NCBI GenBank assembly: GCA_016222945.1
Contig: JACRPY010000005.1
Span: 20,342 to 84,341 of the forward strand
Direction of reading: 5' to 3'
Source: Methanobacterium sp.
GTDB lineage: Archaea; Methanobacteriota; Methanobacteria; Methanobacteriales; Methanobacteriaceae
DNA length: 64,000 bases
Positions 49,157-58,732 of the stretch are shown here, piece after piece. The translations under genes and the position numbers were made by a program. The notes under the pieces were generated by a model. That model was not told the DNA's origin, did no database searches, and saw only the letters and a program-made list of their open reading frames with translations. The first letter of the stretch is position 1; each line of letters begins with the position of its first letter.

Positions 49157-49884
49157 ACCAACTTAGTAATATCAGTATTTAAAAGCTTAAAATAAGTCTT
49201 ATAAGCACGTATAACATCATTTTCATTTATTTCAACTCTATCATCGTTTACTGCGCTGCATCCTGCAAGGAAAAGTAAAAATGCGTTTTCTGTTGCAGTG
49301 AATTTATTACTTACTGTTCTTCGCTTTTCAATAAAAATATCGCAACTTATACGGTGCAATCTTCCATATAGTTTTTTTGTTTTTTTATCATTCCAATTCA
49401 CTTTTTTCAATTTAAGGAAGAATTCCGCAGATGGTTCAGGTATGTTTGAGACTTCATCAAATTTATCTAGGGCAAAAATGACATGTTCATCTATTTTACC
49501 ATAAAATACGTTTATCAAATCATCATGTGTCAATTTCCTTCCAATATAAACATAGTAAATGTCTTCAATTATCCTGTATATCACATAAAAGCCCATAAAT
49601 TCTATTAAATCTGTAATGGATGGTATATTTAGTGCTGGATTACTTAGATTTTCCTGTGCAAGATTTATAAGTCTTATATTCTTCTTCTCATCCTCTTTGA
49701 AATCAACTCCTTCTACGTATACTTTTTCAAGTTTAAAAGCTTGGAAATATTTCCAATAAATTTCAGAATCTCCTAAACCCATGATCTCTTCTACTGTTTC
49801 TTCTAATCCTTCTACTCCTTTAAATTCCTTTAATATTTTTTTTGATAATTTTTCAGCTGATGAAAATGCATCTAGAATTCCCAT
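49153..49884 (-). CDS. 243-residue soluble cassette protein, copy 1
   Basis: 243 residues, mostly helical and without signal peptide. Not a family I recognise. Conserved blocks shared with the frameshifted copy and the remnant are F(K/E)(G/D)V(E/D)GLEE, DSEIY(W/E)K, VxWxDKKTKK and TExAFxxxLxxCxAV. It starts 3 nt after the stop of the large secreted protein and overlaps the 90-residue gene. Being intracellular, adjacent and duplicated with the tail, it could be an immunity or chaperone protein; that is a hypothesis. Confidence 0.65.
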   Translation of the reverse strand: MGILDAFSSAEKLSKKILKEFKGVEGLEETVEEIMGLGDSEIYWKYFQAFKLEKVYVEGVDFKEDEKKNIRLINLAQENLSNPALNIPSITDLIEFMGFYVIYRIIEDIYYVYIGRKLTHDDLINVFYGKIDEHVIFALDKFDEVSNIPEPSAEFFLKLKKVNWNDKKTKKLYGRLHRISCDIFIEKRRTVSNKFTATENAFLLFLAGCSAVNDDRVEINENDVIRAYKTYFKLLNTDITKLV

Positions 49885-49887
49885 TTT

Positions 49888-52800
49888 TTACCACAACCTA
49901 AAGAATCTTCCTACTGATTTACCTATATTAGTTACTGTATTTACTGTTTTTCTTGCTGTGTTAACAACAGTATTCACTGCTTTCTTCACCGTGGTTACAG
50001 CCTTGGTGACCACCTTCTTAACGGTGTTCACCACATTATGAACAGCCTTTTTTACTGTAGTTACAGCCTTGGTGACCACCTTCTTAACGGTGTTCACTAC
50101 ATTATTTACAACCTTCTTCACGGTTTTAACAGTATTATTTACAGCTTTCTTTACTGTAATGACAGTATTGTTAACAACCGTCTTAACAGTACGAGCTATA
50201 TTGTTAACTACTTGTTTTCCTACATTACTTAAAGTGCTACCCGTCCATTTAACTATATTTATACTCGAATTAATTGTATTCTTCCATGCGTTGGTGAAAT
50301 TAGTCCAATTCCAATTATTAGGGTTTAAAACCGTGACAATAGAACGTATGGTATCGTATCTCATTAACTGTTGATAAATTGGACTTTCAACGATTCTGGT
50401 TAGCAAACGTTTGCCTGAAGCTCCTGCAACAATCTCAAACATCGCTGGGATCAAACCCAATCCTGGTTCTAAGAATGATCCTATTTTTGATGTGATTCCA
50501 ATGAAAGCTTCTACCGGATTTACTGCAGAAATACCAAATTTTTTTAGAATATTTGTTAATGGATCACCAATAATGTTCCATATTTTCATTAGTATTGGGC
50601 TTTCTGACAAGAATTTCCCGACAAATGTTCCAACTCTACCTATAGGAACAATTGAAACCAAAAGAAGTAAGAAGCCTCCAACTGATAAGTCACCATTTTC
50701 ATCTACTCCTGTAAAGAATTTTATAACTTGTTTTAGGTTTTCTCCGCCCCACATGTTATCTAAATTGCTGTAGCCGTAAATATGATAAAAATCATAGTTG
50801 AAGAAATCCCAGATGTTACCTGATTGCCAGGCTTTCTGCCCCGCCTGAATCATCTTATCCCAAATATAAAAATGCATATTAAACGGATTAAAAGGAGATT
50901 CCAAAATTCCTGCTAACGGACCATAAACCGAAGGCCCCTGATGATTAATCCTCCAACTCGCATCTGCATCCTTAATCAAACCCGAAAACGGATCACTACC
51001 ATAGATGTATGGTGCTAACGGGCCGAAAATTGATCCTGTTGTAGATCCTGAAGAAGGTACTGTAACTTGGTTTTGGGTCTGTACAAAACTTCCAAAACCA
51101 AAATTTTTTAACAAATCAACTAAAACCGTTGAAACATCCGAACCGGCGCCAGTGCTTAAATAATTAACAGGCCGGCTAAACAATCCTGATGCAACAGACC
51201 ATAGATTGCTTCCAGATTGATAACCCACAGTATTTCCACTGGTAGGTGTTCCAATTCCTCCCGGACTTCCAGGAGTTGTGGAAGACCCGGATGCTGTCAC
51301 CATATAATAAGCATAAGCTTGCCCCTGATTACCTGCCCTGTCCATGGCATCTATGGTTACCATATCCCAACCAGGAACTGTATTTAAAGGAATTATATAA
51401 GAACCTGTCCACTGTCCGTTTAAGTTGCTTAAACTGATTTTTTGGTTGTTTATGGTAGCAGTAATGCTGGCAGTGTCTGGGGAAGCATCCACAGTGATTT
51501 TCAGTTCTCTACCTGCCATCACCTGTTCTGGGGTGAGGGTACCTGTTAAAGTTGGTGGTGTGTTGTCCACGGTGAAAGTGAGAGTAGCAGTGCCTTGGTT
51601 ACCTGCGTTATCATAAGCAGTAATTATAACACTTTGAAGTCCATCAGGAAGTGAATGAACATTATAATTTAACCTCCATGAACCATCAACCTGTTTAATT
51701 AGGCTGAAAATCATCCCACTTATGTTTGCCACGACTCTGGCAGTATCAACGCTTGAAGAAACTGTTAAAATGGTGCTATCACCTGATTTAACTAAATTAG
51801 GAGTGATTGTGCCAGTTACAGTAGGAGGAGTGTTATCAACATTGAAACTGAGGTCAGCTGTGCCTTGGTTACCTGCAGTGTCAGTGGCGGTTAATATTAT
51901 TGGATAATTCCCATCCACAGTATTTGGAACCACGTAACTAAGTTTCCAGGTTCCATCTACATCTTTAACGAGATTGTAGGATATCCCTTGAATGAGAGTA
52001 GTGATTGATGAAGTATCTGGATCAGAAGAAACCTGTAAAGTTAAAGAATCACCTGATCTCAAAATATTGGGATTAACATTACCAGAAACGGTAGGAGGAG
52101 TATTATCTACAATATAATTAATAGAATTTGTGCCTGAGTTTCCGGCATCATCAAAAGCTGTCAGCGTGATAGGATAAGCACCATCAGAAAGATGAGGAAC
52201 AGCATAATTAAGTAACCACCAATTATCGGGCTGTTTAGTGAGATTATAATTTACGCCATTGATAATGGCAGTTACTTGTGTAGTATCCATATTTGAAGCA
52301 GCAGTTAACCTTAAGACATCACCTGATCTTATTCTTTCATGGTCCAAGTATCCCTGAATGCTGATTTTCTCCTTAAAAATGTGAATGAATACATCAGTGT
52401 TTCCATTAGTGTCACCTGGTGCCAGATTATCTACATCAGAGTTGAATACCAGATAATTTCCCATGGCACTTAATGAAGGGTTGAAATATGAATTTCCCAC
52501 ATAATCTACGGGGGATTCAACTACTCGTTGAATTTCACCTGATTGTTGGTCAAATATGAAAATATCTGGAGCGTTATTATCATCGCCAGCCACTAAATTA
52601 GTAGCGTAAGAAGTAAATACTAAATAACGTCCGTCACTGCTTATTGAAGGTTCTAAACTTTCATAGTTACATAGTGCTCCTGTATAAGGAACTGTGACCA
52701 TCTTAATATTTCCTGTAAAGCGGTTAAATAAAAAGATATTCTGATTATAATATTGCCAATAATTTGGATCTCCAATACTTGGCGGACCGTAGATGATAAA

Positions 52801-53679
52801 TGGCCGGTTAACGAAAGCTAGATAATGTCCATCATCACTAAGTGATGTTTGGAATATATGAATTCCCTCATCCCAATTGAATTGACGTGCAATTTTAGTG
52901 GTTGTTTTCAATTGACGATCATATAGGAAAAGGTCTGCCCATGAATCATCTACTCCATCTAATGGTGCCCAGCTAACAAATGCTACAAAACGTCCGTCGC
53001 CACTGATTGAAGGTGGAAACCCACATCCCCCACTTGTGTTACTATCATTAGAAACACTAATCCTCTCAGTGATACTTGAAATCATGTCTCTTACATATAC
53101 TTCCTCTCTTCCATCTGTGACAGTTGTCATTAGATTTGTAGATGAAGATATGAAAGCTACGTAACGTCCATCTGCACTAATTGATCCGCTTTGGCTAAAA
53201 CCATCTCCTGGACTGCCATTTGGAGAAATACTTAAAAGTTCAGTGATTCCTAAAAGCCTATCTCTCACATACAACTGAGATTGGCCTGATGGAACACCTC
53301 CAGCTACAAGATTAGAGGCAAATGAAGTGAAAACAATATAACGACCATCTGCACTAACAGCAGGTTCATAACTATAATAATTTCCCTCCTGGCCACTTGT
53401 AGAAATACTGACCCTCTCGGTGATGTTTAAAAAACGATCACGCACAAAAACATCCCGATAACCATTCGTATCACCAGGAACCAGATTATCTGCATCAGAA
53501 CTAAAAGCCACAAAACGTCCATCTGCACTGACCACTGGATCATCACTGGCTTGATTCCCCTGGATACTACTATTATTTACACTAACCAATTCAGTAGTAT
53601 TATCTGCAGCTGCAACAGACCCACAGATTGTTAATATGAAAATTAACGTGATTATCAGTAACAAAAACTGTCTTTTCAA
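49888..53679 (-). CDS. Large secreted beta-propeller/Ig protein with repetitive amphipathic tail
   Basis: 1263 residues. Signal peptide (1-25, LLLIITLIFILTICGSVAAA). Seven TolB/PD40-like blades (about 27-430), each with a (S/P)xxSxDGRYxxFxS strand and often DVFVRDR. Four Ig-like domains (about 435-795) joined by DNTPPTV. A Gly/Ser/Pro linker, then a C-terminal region (about 800-1130) with a hydrophobic stretch GGFLLLLVSIVPIG, and a tail (about 1140-1263) of 11-residue repeats such as NTVKKVVTKAV and TTVKKAVHNVV. Start TTG 53679 after GGAGTTGAATC. Probably a surface adhesin or toxin-delivery protein; the tail could insert in membranes (inference). Confidence 0.8.
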   Translation of the reverse strand: MKRQFLLLIITLIFILTICGSVAAADNTTELVSVNNSSIQGNQASDDPVVSADGRFVAFSSDADNLVPGDTNGYRDVFVRDRFLNITERVSISTSGQEGNYYSYEPAVSADGRYIVFTSFASNLVAGGVPSGQSQLYVRDRLLGITELLSISPNGSPGDGFSQSGSISADGRYVAFISSSTNLMTTVTDGREEVYVRDMISSITERISVSNDSNTSGGCGFPPSISGDGRFVAFVSWAPLDGVDDSWADLFLYDRQLKTTTKIARQFNWDEGIHIFQTSLSDDGHYLAFVNRPFIIYGPPSIGDPNYWQYYNQNIFLFNRFTGNIKMVTVPYTGALCNYESLEPSISSDGRYLVFTSYATNLVAGDDNNAPDIFIFDQQSGEIQRVVESPVDYVGNSYFNPSLSAMGNYLVFNSDVDNLAPGDTNGNTDVFIHIFKEKISIQGYLDHERIRSGDVLRLTAASNMDTTQVTAIINGVNYNLTKQPDNWWLLNYAVPHLSDGAYPITLTAFDDAGNSGTNSINYIVDNTPPTVSGNVNPNILRSGDSLTLQVSSDPDTSSITTLIQGISYNLVKDVDGTWKLSYVVPNTVDGNYPIILTATDTAGNQGTADLSFNVDNTPPTVTGTITPNLVKSGDSTILTVSSSVDTARVVANISGMIFSLIKQVDGSWRLNYNVHSLPDGLQSVIITAYDNAGNQGTATLTFTVDNTPPTLTGTLTPEQVMAGRELKITVDASPDTASITATINNQKISLSNLNGQWTGSYIIPLNTVPGWDMVTIDAMDRAGNQGQAYAYYMVTASGSSTTPGSPGGIGTPTSGNTVGYQSGSNLWSVASGLFSRPVNYLSTGAGSDVSTVLVDLLKNFGFGSFVQTQNQVTVPSSGSTTGSIFGPLAPYIYGSDPFSGLIKDADASWRINHQGPSVYGPLAGILESPFNPFNMHFYIWDKMIQAGQKAWQSGNIWDFFNYDFYHIYGYSNLDNMWGGENLKQVIKFFTGVDENGDLSVGGFLLLLVSIVPIGRVGTFVGKFLSESPILMKIWNIIGDPLTNILKKFGISAVNPVEAFIGITSKIGSFLEPGLGLIPAMFEIVAGASGKRLLTRIVESPIYQQLMRYDTIRSIVTVLNPNNWNWTNFTNAWKNTINSSINIVKWTGSTLSNVGKQVVNNIARTVKTVVNNTVITVKKAVNNTVKTVKKVVNNVVNTVKKVVTKAVTTVKKAVHNVVNTVKKVVTKAVTTVKKAVNTVVNTARKTVNTVTNIGKSVGRFFRLW
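49994..50104. repeat. 66-bp direct repeat in the tail of the large secreted protein
   Basis: A 38-bp identical block beginning GTTACAGCCTTGGTG occurs at 49994 and again at 50060, offset 66 bp (22 codons); the following bases are nearly identical. This in-frame repeat allows tail length to vary by recombination. Confidence 0.85.
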
Positions 53680-53741
53680 GATTCAACTCCAGTATAGTAA
53701 ATATCAGTGTTATATTAGTATTATGAAAGGGATATGATGGT

Positions 53742-53776
53742 TTTTATAACTTAAATGAGAATTTCTAATCTCATTT
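53742..53776 (-). promoter_or_regulatory. TATA box with abutting inverted repeat before the large secreted protein
   Basis: On the minus strand TTATAAAA (53742-53749) is a TATA box about 65 bp before the TTG start. AAATGAGA-ATTTCTAA-TCTCATTT (53753-53776), an 8-bp stem with an 8-nt gap, covers the BRE position and looks like an operator. The rest of 53680-54002 is AT-rich; I see no gene in it. Confidence 0.55.
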
Positions 53777-54002
53777 ATGTATGATTGAGTATTGATTATT
53801 ATGATAACCAGGTCTTAATAATAAACTATTTAAATATTACTATTTTGATCTGCTACAGTAATCAACAACTTTAAATTAAATAAAAATAAAAAAATAGCCT
53901 TAAATATCTAATTTGAAGTAAAAATAAACAATATACGCTCTAAAAACTTAAAATAAATAAAAAAAAGAAGTTTTAGGCAATACACTCAAAAATAAACTGG
54001 AA

Positions 54003-54992
54003 TTATTTAGAAGTGCTACCAGCAGCTTCTACTTCACCGTAAAGAACTTCAGCAATACCTTTAAGTTTATCCATACCCTTAACTTCTTCCTGTTGAAGTG
54101 GTATCTCAGCTATAAGCTGATTTCCAAACTTCTCATGGATTGTTTTAAGGCGTTGCTCCTGAATCTTACGTCTTGCAGCACAGAATTCACAATCAGCTTC
54201 TTCTGGTTGAACCTGATTAACAATAACTCCGTCAGCAGTCATATTAAATTTAGCCAAAGCTTCCATTGCCCTTTCAGATTCATATATCGACATTTCCTCA
54301 GGAATAACCACCATCTTAAATGAAGTCCTCTCAGGATCAGCTAAAACGCCTCTTGCAGCTTTTATTTGCTTTTTAGATTTCTCCATATCTTCTAAAGCAC
54401 GGTCTTCCTCTTCCTCATCACCCATAAATGGCATAATATTTTTAAATGCCTTAGCCATGCTTCCAATTTGGCGCCTGACCTTAATCATCTTCCCTACCCA
54501 TGAATCCATCATTTCAGGGAATGAAAGTAACCTTAAAGTGTGTCCAGTTGGTGCTGTGTCAAAAATAACAATGTCATACTCATCAGTAGTCATATATTGC
54601 ATGAATTTATCAAATGCAGCTGTTTCATCAATACCTGGAGCCATTGAAGCCATGTCCATCTGGTCCTGCATCATGCCCATATCCATACCAGGATTCAAAG
54701 CTTGCTGTTCCTTCATTTTTGCCTGATAATCCTTCATAGCAACTTCAGGGTCAATCTCAACAGCCTCCAGATTTTCAGCTATAGGTGTTGGATTATGCCC
54801 AATGTTCTTCTCAAAAGAATCAGAGAGAGAGTGTGCAGGGTCAGTAGAAATTACAAGAGTTCTTTTACCGCTTCTTGCAAACCATAACGCTGTTGCAGCA
54901 GAAATAGTGGTTTTACCAACTCCACCTTTCCCACCAATAAATACAAATGTTGTTTTTCCTTTGTTGAATTTAAAAAGATCTTTAAATGCCAT
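54003..54992 (-). CDS. Get3/ArsA-family ATPase
   Basis: About 329 residues from ATG 54992 (GGAGG upstream; the ATG at 55010 is less likely). GGKGGVGKTT is the deviant Walker A, DTAPTGHTLRLLSFP the switch II/A-loop, VNQVQPEEADCEFCAARRK contains the CxxC that joins a Get3 dimer through zinc. A methionine-rich helical segment (GMDMGMMQDQMDMASMAPG) sits in the client-binding region, favouring tail-anchored protein targeting over arsenite export. Sec61-beta in this window is a possible type of client. Confidence 0.88.
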   Translation of the reverse strand: MAFKDLFKFNKGKTTFVFIGGKGGVGKTTISAATALWFARSGKRTLVISTDPAHSLSDSFEKNIGHNPTPIAENLEAVEIDPEVAMKDYQAKMKEQQALNPGMDMGMMQDQMDMASMAPGIDETAAFDKFMQYMTTDEYDIVIFDTAPTGHTLRLLSFPEMMDSWVGKMIKVRRQIGSMAKAFKNIMPFMGDEEEEDRALEDMEKSKKQIKAARGVLADPERTSFKMVVIPEEMSIYESERAMEALAKFNMTADGVIVNQVQPEEADCEFCAARRKIQEQRLKTIHEKFGNQLIAEIPLQQEEVKGMDKLKGIAEVLYGEVEAAGSTSK

Positions 54993-55080
54993 TTTAATCC
55001 TCCATATCATTTATTTGATAACTCAGTTAAAATTAGATATCAATTATAGTTACATTAGGTTCTTTTTATATTTAACTCAA

Positions 55081-55195
55081 CCACTCAAAAATCTACGATT
55101 TTTGGTGCCCCAAAATTTCCAATTTTGAGGGCTTTTTTCCGAAAAAAGGTTGATCAAAAAATCCTCGCTAAAGCTCGGAGAACAGGGATCAAACC
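55081..55195. repeat. Stem-loop array 3
   Basis: Consecutive hairpins of the same style as arrays 1 and 2: CAAAAATC-TAC-GATTTTTG with outer CAC/GTG (55082-55107); CAAAATT-TCC-AATTTTG with outer GCCC/GGGC (55107-55132); CTTTTTT-CCG-AAAAAAG (55132-55148); then an outer GGTTGATC/GATCAAACC pair (55148-55195). No GGCGGGAA border here. Lies upstream of the Get3 gene. Confidence 0.78.
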
Positions 55196-55234
55196 TTAAA
55201 AATATATTTCCAAAAAATTAATAGATATACCAAA

Positions 55235-55849
55235 TTATTTTCCAAAATACGTAGCGAAAATGGAAATTCCTGCCATTAATATAGTTGTTCCTACCGGAAG
55301 CAATGCCAATCCTAAAGTATAATTTTTTTTGTAGGGCCTTTCTACTTCGAATATTTCTAGAGAAAAATCACCAATTATAGGATTTCCATCCGGAAATTCA
55401 ATGTTTTCTATCGTCAATACGCCATTAACATTTTTTTCATCTGGCATTTTGATAGAAAGCTCATGACTATGATGTGGTAACAATTTAAAATCACAATATT
55501 TTCCACTCTTTTCTTTCTTTTTCTTTGGTATGTGATGTGCATATTTATTTATTTCAATTCCAGTTTTTGGATCTCTATCAAAATCCATTGGAATGCCTTT
55601 AACTTCATATATAATGCTATTTTTTAATCCATTCTTTAATTTGAGGTTGACTCTTAAAACTACTGGAATAGTATAAGCGATTTGCCCAAATCCCGTTATT
55701 TTAGATAATTGACTATATCTTAACTCATGAGATGGTAGTGATTCTATTCGAATTCTCTTTGAATATCTAGCACACAATACAACTATAATTCCAGTAATTA
55801 GGACTAAAAATCCAATGATTAATAGTATTTGAGCGATACTTTCCCACAT
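55235..55849 (-). CDS. Membrane protein with N- and C-terminal helices
   Basis: 204 residues: one helix at about 8-30, a beta-rich middle with many charged residues (HHIPKKKKEKSGK), and a C-terminal helix (about 178-200, LALLPVGTTILMAGISIFA). Not recognised. ATG 55849 follows GAGGAGGATTGT. Confidence 0.6.
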   Translation of the reverse strand: MWESIAQILLIIGFLVLITGIIVVLCARYSKRIRIESLPSHELRYSQLSKITGFGQIAYTIPVVLRVNLKLKNGLKNSIIYEVKGIPMDFDRDPKTGIEINKYAHHIPKKKKEKSGKYCDFKLLPHHSHELSIKMPDEKNVNGVLTIENIEFPDGNPIIGDFSLEIFEVERPYKKNYTLGLALLPVGTTILMAGISIFATYFGK

Positions 55850-56016
55850 ACAATCCTCCTCATCAAATTGAATATTTTTAATTCACTATATATATTTATT
55901 ACATTATTAACTTGGAAATGATTGAGAATATTAAGTTTAATAACTTTATTTTACTATTTTTATCATTACACAACTCCAAAATAAAAGATTTTCAAAGTAT
56001 TTTTTAAAAAATGGAC

Positions 56017-57012
56017 CTAATACCAAACTTGCAGTACAAAATAACATGGTTGAGGGTTTAAATAATCAACATTCACCTGTTCTGGAGCAGTCCCCTTGGG
56101 AACACCAACAATATACGCATTGAAACTGTCTTTAGGATCTCCTCCCTTTAAAATATGAAACCATAACACTGCTTTGGTATCATTACCCATAACTGATTGA
56201 ATTTTGTTATTTATATTTATAGGAACACTGACAAAATTTTCCCCGCATTCTACCGGTGCATCAGCTTTGTCAATTCCCCATTTTGCAGAATTAGCTACAC
56301 TAGATGGATCAGTGAGTATATAGAAGTCTGTTGTGTTTAAATCATTGATACTAATATTGAAATATTGACATGTCCATCCAGGTTTCCTATTTTCAAAATC
56401 AGGTTGTTTATGATCAGAATGTGGGCAGACATCCCATTCATTACAGTTTTCAGTTTGCTTTGAAGGATTATAATGTGTATCCATTCCAACTAAAATATTT
56501 AAATACATAAAGTCACATAATACTGTTCTGTTTGCAACTGCAATCTCTGCAGCACTTGCAGAAGGCGTGTTATCTTCTATTATTATTGTTTTTAGCTTAT
56601 TGTTTATGGGATATATTTTTAAACTGGAATTAACGCCGTTTGGAAGAATTTTTCCATACATTAACTGGTCATACTTTTCCTGTAATCTGCTGATTTTTTT
56701 ATAGGAAAGAGTATTGGGAATTATTTTATTTGTTTGAACATCTATTTTTGCAAGTCCTGGAGTTACTTGAAGGTCACAACCATGTTTTTCCCATTCATCA
56801 GGAGATCCAGGGGATTTTATTAAAATATCAGCCGTGTCTATGGTTATTCTATCAAGAGAGAATCTTGAAGAATAGTCCTGAGCTTTGAAACTTACTAAAT
56901 CCATGGCATTGGCCGAAACGCCCATTACCACTACTATTATGATAAATGCCACCATAACATCGATGGTAAATGCCTGCCCTCCTTCATCTTCCCTAAAGCT
57001 TCTTTTCCCCAT
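56017..57012 (-). CDS. Pilin-like secreted protein with class III-type leader
   Basis: 331 residues. The N-terminus, a basic stretch then EDEGGQAFTIDVMVAFIIIVVV, resembles an archaeal prepilin leader with possible cleavage after GG and a hydrophobic helix. SPGSPDEWEKHGCD near 77-90 is a motif seen in archaeal pilin-like surface proteins. A cysteine-rich segment (CNEWDVCPHSDH...WTCQYF) suggests disulfides. 8 nt after the preceding pilin-like gene, so the two are co-transcribed and may form one structure. Confidence 0.6.
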   Translation of the reverse strand: MGKRSFREDEGGQAFTIDVMVAFIIIVVVMGVSANAMDLVSFKAQDYSSRFSLDRITIDTADILIKSPGSPDEWEKHGCDLQVTPGLAKIDVQTNKIIPNTLSYKKISRLQEKYDQLMYGKILPNGVNSSLKIYPINNKLKTIIIEDNTPSASAAEIAVANRTVLCDFMYLNILVGMDTHYNPSKQTENCNEWDVCPHSDHKQPDFENRKPGWTCQYFNISINDLNTTDFYILTDPSSVANSAKWGIDKADAPVECGENFVSVPININNKIQSVMGNDTKAVLWFHILKGGDPKDSFNAYIVGVPKGTAPEQVNVDYLNPQPCYFVLQVWY

Positions 57013-57020
57013 TTAATCGC

Positions 57021-57998
57021 CTAATACATAGGTAATCCATATTTTTGTCTGTGTCCATTATCCAGAAATAATCTATAGTGGTTAACGCCATAGACATAAT
57101 AAGTAATTTCTTTTCCAGGATAACTCGTTTCATTAAATATTACATGATCTATGGAGCAAGGAGCAGATTTTATATTTAAATTAGATGAATTAGACGGAAC
57201 TATGAATGTTTCAAAACCATAATGCGGGCATGTTGCCTTACCTTCTAATCTACATAAAAAACATGCTCCATCGCTGCTTTCATGAAAATAACCAGTTTCT
57301 ATACAGTTTTTAAGTACAATAAAAGATTTAGAATTCCCATGCCCAATATACGGGTCATATGGGCATTTCTTTATGAAAAGGGAGGATGATGAATTTTCAT
57401 AAGCTTCTGCATTTGTCATGTTTTTGGTTTTTAAGAAATTGACAAGGCTTGAACCGTAGCATATCTTCGTGCTTGTATTGGTAATCCCTCCATAGCTTTT
57501 ACATTTTATAAAAGGAATAGGATCAGGAATAGGGTAATTTGTATCTATAATTGAAATATCCTGGCTCAAACTTTCGTTGTGAGTTATACTGCCTTTATTA
57601 ACATATACCGTTGACTTAACCCTGATTTTAAAGGGATCTGGCGATGAATCTACAGATAAAATAGTACATTTAACGTTAATCCCTCCATTTTCACTGTATT
57701 TTTTGGATAAAGAATCCATTTCTCCCTGCAAAGCATTTTTTATGTCCAATCTACTATCTTCTAGAGGCTTTCCGCTTTGGATGACTGTTTGCGTGATTTT
57801 TTGGAGAGTTTTTTCAGTTATGATGGGTGTATTAAATTCTATATCCTCTGCTGCGTAAAATGTGGCATCTGATTGTAATACTCTGCTTTGAGATTCACTT
57901 CCAATGTGAACCATGTCCACTAAGACTGCTACCAAAAAAATTGCTGGAATCGCTAAAAGAAAGGATAACCCACTCATTACATAGCCTTTTTGATCCAT
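57021..57998 (-). CDS. Pilin-like/secreted cysteine-rich protein
   Basis: 325 residues. One N-terminal hydrophobic helix (about 8-30, GLSFLLAIPAIFLVAVLV) follows a short MDQKGYVMS leader. The rest is extracytoplasmic with several cysteines (KKCPYDPY, CFLCRLEGKATCPHYG). ATG 57998 follows AAAGGAGGTATT. First gene of a two-gene operon with 56017-57012. Confidence 0.6.
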   Translation of the reverse strand: MDQKGYVMSGLSFLLAIPAIFLVAVLVDMVHIGSESQSRVLQSDATFYAAEDIEFNTPIITEKTLQKITQTVIQSGKPLEDSRLDIKNALQGEMDSLSKKYSENGGINVKCTILSVDSSPDPFKIRVKSTVYVNKGSITHNESLSQDISIIDTNYPIPDPIPFIKCKSYGGITNTSTKICYGSSLVNFLKTKNMTNAEAYENSSSSLFIKKCPYDPYIGHGNSKSFIVLKNCIETGYFHESSDGACFLCRLEGKATCPHYGFETFIVPSNSSNLNIKSAPCSIDHVIFNETSYPGKEITYYVYGVNHYRLFLDNGHRQKYGLPMY

Positions 57999-58333
57999 AA
58001 TACCTCCTTTATACCCTAAATCTAAAAATAGATTTAATATAGTGAAGAAAAAGTATCTATTTTTCCTATTAACTTATTAATTATTACTTATTTTTATTAT
58101 AATATATAAATATATATGTAAAATTTGGATTGAATAATAGATTAAACATATATATTATTAAATTAAAAATAAGTATGATAATAAAATCAATGACCAAAGA
58201 ATTTAATTATAATTACACCCAAAAGTGCAATGAATATATATAAATACAACATAAAAAACATCTAAAATTTACAAGTTTAATTTTTAATAATTAAATTAAC
58301 TAAAATTTCAAAGGTTTTGACTGGAGGTATTAA
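57999..58333. other. AT-rich divergent promoter region
   Basis: 335 bp without a gene. ATATATATAAATA at about 58234-58246 is a good TATA box for the DUF35 gene; repeated TATATA stretches near 58105-58120 may serve the pilin-like operon. Confidence 0.4.
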
Positions 58334-58732
58334 ATGAAAGAAATAGTAAGAGCGTGGCGTCATATCCCACAAAGATACAGCCTTATCGGATCAAAATGTT
58401 CACACTGTGGAAAAGTTTTCTTCCCAAAAAGAGTTTTATGCCCAGAATGTAGGAGCAAAGGAGATTTAAAAGATATTGCTCTTAAAGGAGAAGGGAAAAT
58501 TCACAGTTATTCTGTTATCAACACCCCTACCGATGATTTCAAACTAATTGCACCATATGTAGTAGCAATAGTTGAATTAATAGAAGGAGCCAAAATAACA
58601 ACCCAAATAGTTGACTGTAATTCAAAAGACGTTGAAATAGGCAGTGAAGTCGAATTAGTCTTTAGAAAAATAAAAGAAGAAGGCGATGATGGAGTGATCT
58701 CATATGGATACAAATTTAAACTCAAAGAATGA
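58334..58732 (+). CDS. DUF35 zinc-ribbon/OB-fold protein (acyl-CoA associated)
   Basis: 132 residues. N-terminal rubredoxin-like zinc ribbon CSHCGKVFFPKRVLCPEC, then an OB-fold (GKIHSYSVINTPTDDF, YVVAIVELIEG). In archaea such proteins bridge acetoacetyl-CoA thiolase and HMG-CoA synthase to channel substrate, but those genes are not here. ATG 58334 follows CTGGAGGTATTAA. Its end overlaps the CfbA gene by 29 nt. Confidence 0.85.
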   Translation: MKEIVRAWRHIPQRYSLIGSKCSHCGKVFFPKRVLCPECRSKGDLKDIALKGEGKIHSYSVINTPTDDFKLIAPYVVAIVELIEGAKITTQIVDCNSKDVEIGSEVELVFRKIKEEGDDGVISYGYKFKLKE

